Positions 62,901 to 64,000 of a stretch of 64,000 nt of DNA are shown here, in pieces. The first letter of the stretch is position 1; the number at the start of each line of letters is the position of its first letter. The translations under genes and the position numbers were made by a program. This DNA is from Clusia tigrina (taxonomy: Eukaryota > Arthropoda > Insecta > Diptera > Clusiidae). Under the pieces are notes generated by a model. It was not told the origin of the DNA. It saw only the letters and a program-made list of their open reading frames with translations, and did no database searches. The DNA lies in NCBI GenBank assembly GCA_920105625.2, contig OV050033.1, forward strand, positions 93,126,280-93,190,279, given 5' to 3'.

Positions 62901-64000
62901 GTACTCGAGCCTCTTGTGAATTTAAGCTATCGCTCAAAGCTGTGCTACCCTTGAGTCCCAAATCTAACACTGATAAAACTTCAAATGGCCCTAACTTCTA
63001 TACGGTACGTCCTACACCTATCAAAGATTGCAACGTATAAATGCTTGTAACTTTTTACTGGAGCGTCATAAAACCTTGAAATTTTGTAACAATTAAGTAT
63101 TCGAGCCTCTTGTCAATTTAAGCTATCGCTCAAAGCTGTGCTACCATTGAGTCCCAAATCAAACACTGATAAAGCTTCAAATTGCCCTAACTTCTATACG
63201 GTACGTCCTACACCTATCAAAGTTTGCAACATACAAATGCTTGTAACTTTTTACTGGAGCGTCATAAAACCTTGAAATTTTGTAACAATAAAGTACTCGA
63301 GCCTCTTGTCAATTTAAGCTATCGCTCAAAGCTGTGCTACCCTTGAGCATCAAATCAAACACTTATAAAGCTTTAAATGGCCCTAACTTCTATACGGTAC
63401 GTCCTACACCTATCAAAGATTGCAACATATAAATGCTTGTAACTTTTTACTGGAGCGTCATAAAACCTTGAAATTTTGTAACAATTAAGTACTCGAGCCT
63501 CTTGTCAATTTAAGCTATCGCTCAAAGCTGTGCTACCCTTGAGTCCAAAATCAAACACTGATAAAGCTTCAAATGGCCCTAACTTCTATACGGTACGTCC
63601 TACACCTATCAAAGATTGCAACATACAAATGCTTGTAACTTTTTACTGGAGCGTCATAAATCCTTGAAATTTTGTAACAATATAGTACTCGAGCCTCTTG
63701 TCAATTTAAGCTATCGCTCAAAGCTGTGCTACCCTTGAGTCCCAAATCAAACACTGATAAAGCTTCAAATGGCCCTAACTTCTATACGGTACGTCCTATA
63801 CCTATCAAAATTTGCAACATACAAATGCTTGTAACTTTTTACTGGAGCGTCATAAAACCTTGAAATTTTGTAACAATATAGTACTCGAGCCTCTTGTCAA
63901 TTTGAGCTAACGCTCAAAACTGTGCTACCCTTGAGTCCCAAATCAAACACTGATAAATCTTCAAATGGCCCTAACTTCTATACGGTACGTCCTACACCTA
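59929..64000. repeat. Domain 5, right copy of the large duplication
   Basis: Collinear with 53,266 on. The offset is 6663 bp (34 monomers, with small indels) at 59,929-61,496, then 33 monomers from 61,497 because the monomer at 54,834-55,029 has no partner, then 31 monomers from 63,654 because two are lost at the hybrid starting at 63,458. The copy runs off the window end, so its full length is unknown. It shares even the 1-bp insertion (55,240 and 61,707). Confidence 0.88.
61705..61719. other. 1-bp insertion (gaaatttttg), right copy
   Basis: Partner of the insertion at 55,240, 6467 bp downstream. The next monomer is a caatcactg type with ctgtacgg in both copies. Confidence 0.9.

Larger units (their letters stand above)
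1..64000. repeat. Satellite array, 196-bp monomer, about 326.8 copies
   Basis: The motif tcataaaaccttgaaatttt recurs every 196 bases from base 1 to the end, always in the same orientation. Monomer starts follow 196k+1 at the left end and 196k-46 at the right end; the net slip of 47 bases is fully explained by 14 small indels that I located individually. There is no spacer, mobile-element insertion, inversion or gene. The 196-bp length lies in the range common for nucleosome-scale satellites. Both array ends lie outside the window, so total size and flanks are unknown. Family name and host are not recognised. Role (centromeric, pericentromeric or other heterochromatin) is inference only. Confidence 0.98.

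Noticed and set aside
1..64000. CRISPR array
   Set aside because: Repeats are contiguous 196-bp units with no unique spacers, and no cas gene is present.
1..64000. CENP-B box
   Set aside because: No match to the spacing TTCG-N4-A-N2-CGGG was found in either strand of the common monomer; ttctatacgg is too short between its halves.
1..64000. Telomeric repeats or rDNA
   Set aside because: No short G-rich telomere motif and no rRNA-like sequence was seen anywhere.
1..64000. One fixed recombination hotspot inside the monomer
   Set aside because: Placed crossovers fall in different parts of the monomer (about 29-57, 108-135, 116-139, 109-155 and 157-168), so no single site is favoured in this small sample.

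Overview
The whole window is one uninterrupted tandem satellite array. A monomer of 196 bp repeats head to tail in one orientation: 326 full monomers plus 151 bases of the next. The array runs off both ends, so no flanking unique DNA is seen. Hand-counted from one monomer, GC is about 38%, with C well in excess of G on this strand (47 C, 27 G) and mild CpG depletion (5 seen, about 6.5 expected). I found no gene, RNA gene, transposon insertion, inversion or unique spacer. A single-family array of this length with nested higher-order repeats points to eukaryotic heterochromatin (centromeric, pericentromeric or another satellite block). I do not recognise the family and cannot name the organism; the weak CpG depletion leans slightly toward an invertebrate.

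Monomer k is counted from 0 at base 1, each beginning at tcataaaacc. Most monomers fall into an A family (atag at monomer positions 29-32, with aacg and aaaactg near 60-73) or a T family (ttaag or aaag, with atcg and aaagctg). Layout: domain 1 (1 to about 19,200) is built on a 12-mer higher-order repeat (2352 bp) with rearranged, long-range duplicated and 10-mer derivatives. Domain 2 (about 19,200-38,581) carries 8-mers and then a 14-mer (29,174-31,917) followed by 9-, 11- and 8-monomer derivatives and a 6-monomer fragment. Domain 3 (38,582-43,470) is almost pure T family with a 4-mer. Domain 4 (43,471-53,265) has units of 14, 11, 10 and 8 monomers, each ending in a monomer with the same 1-bp deletion. 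Domain 5 (53,266-64,000) is a large duplication of about 34 monomers with a short relic of domain 4 in the middle.

Only 14 monomers show a net length change, so phase is otherwise kept for 64 kb. Nearly all larger rearrangements remove whole numbers of monomers and leave hybrid monomers at the junction, as expected of unequal exchange or single-strand annealing between misaligned repeats. Several crossovers can be placed within 10-80 bp. The recurring 61-codon minus-strand reading frame is an artefact: one TGA in the common monomer closes it, and single-base variants at that codon open it. All comparisons were made by eye on diagnostic variants; no alignment was computed.
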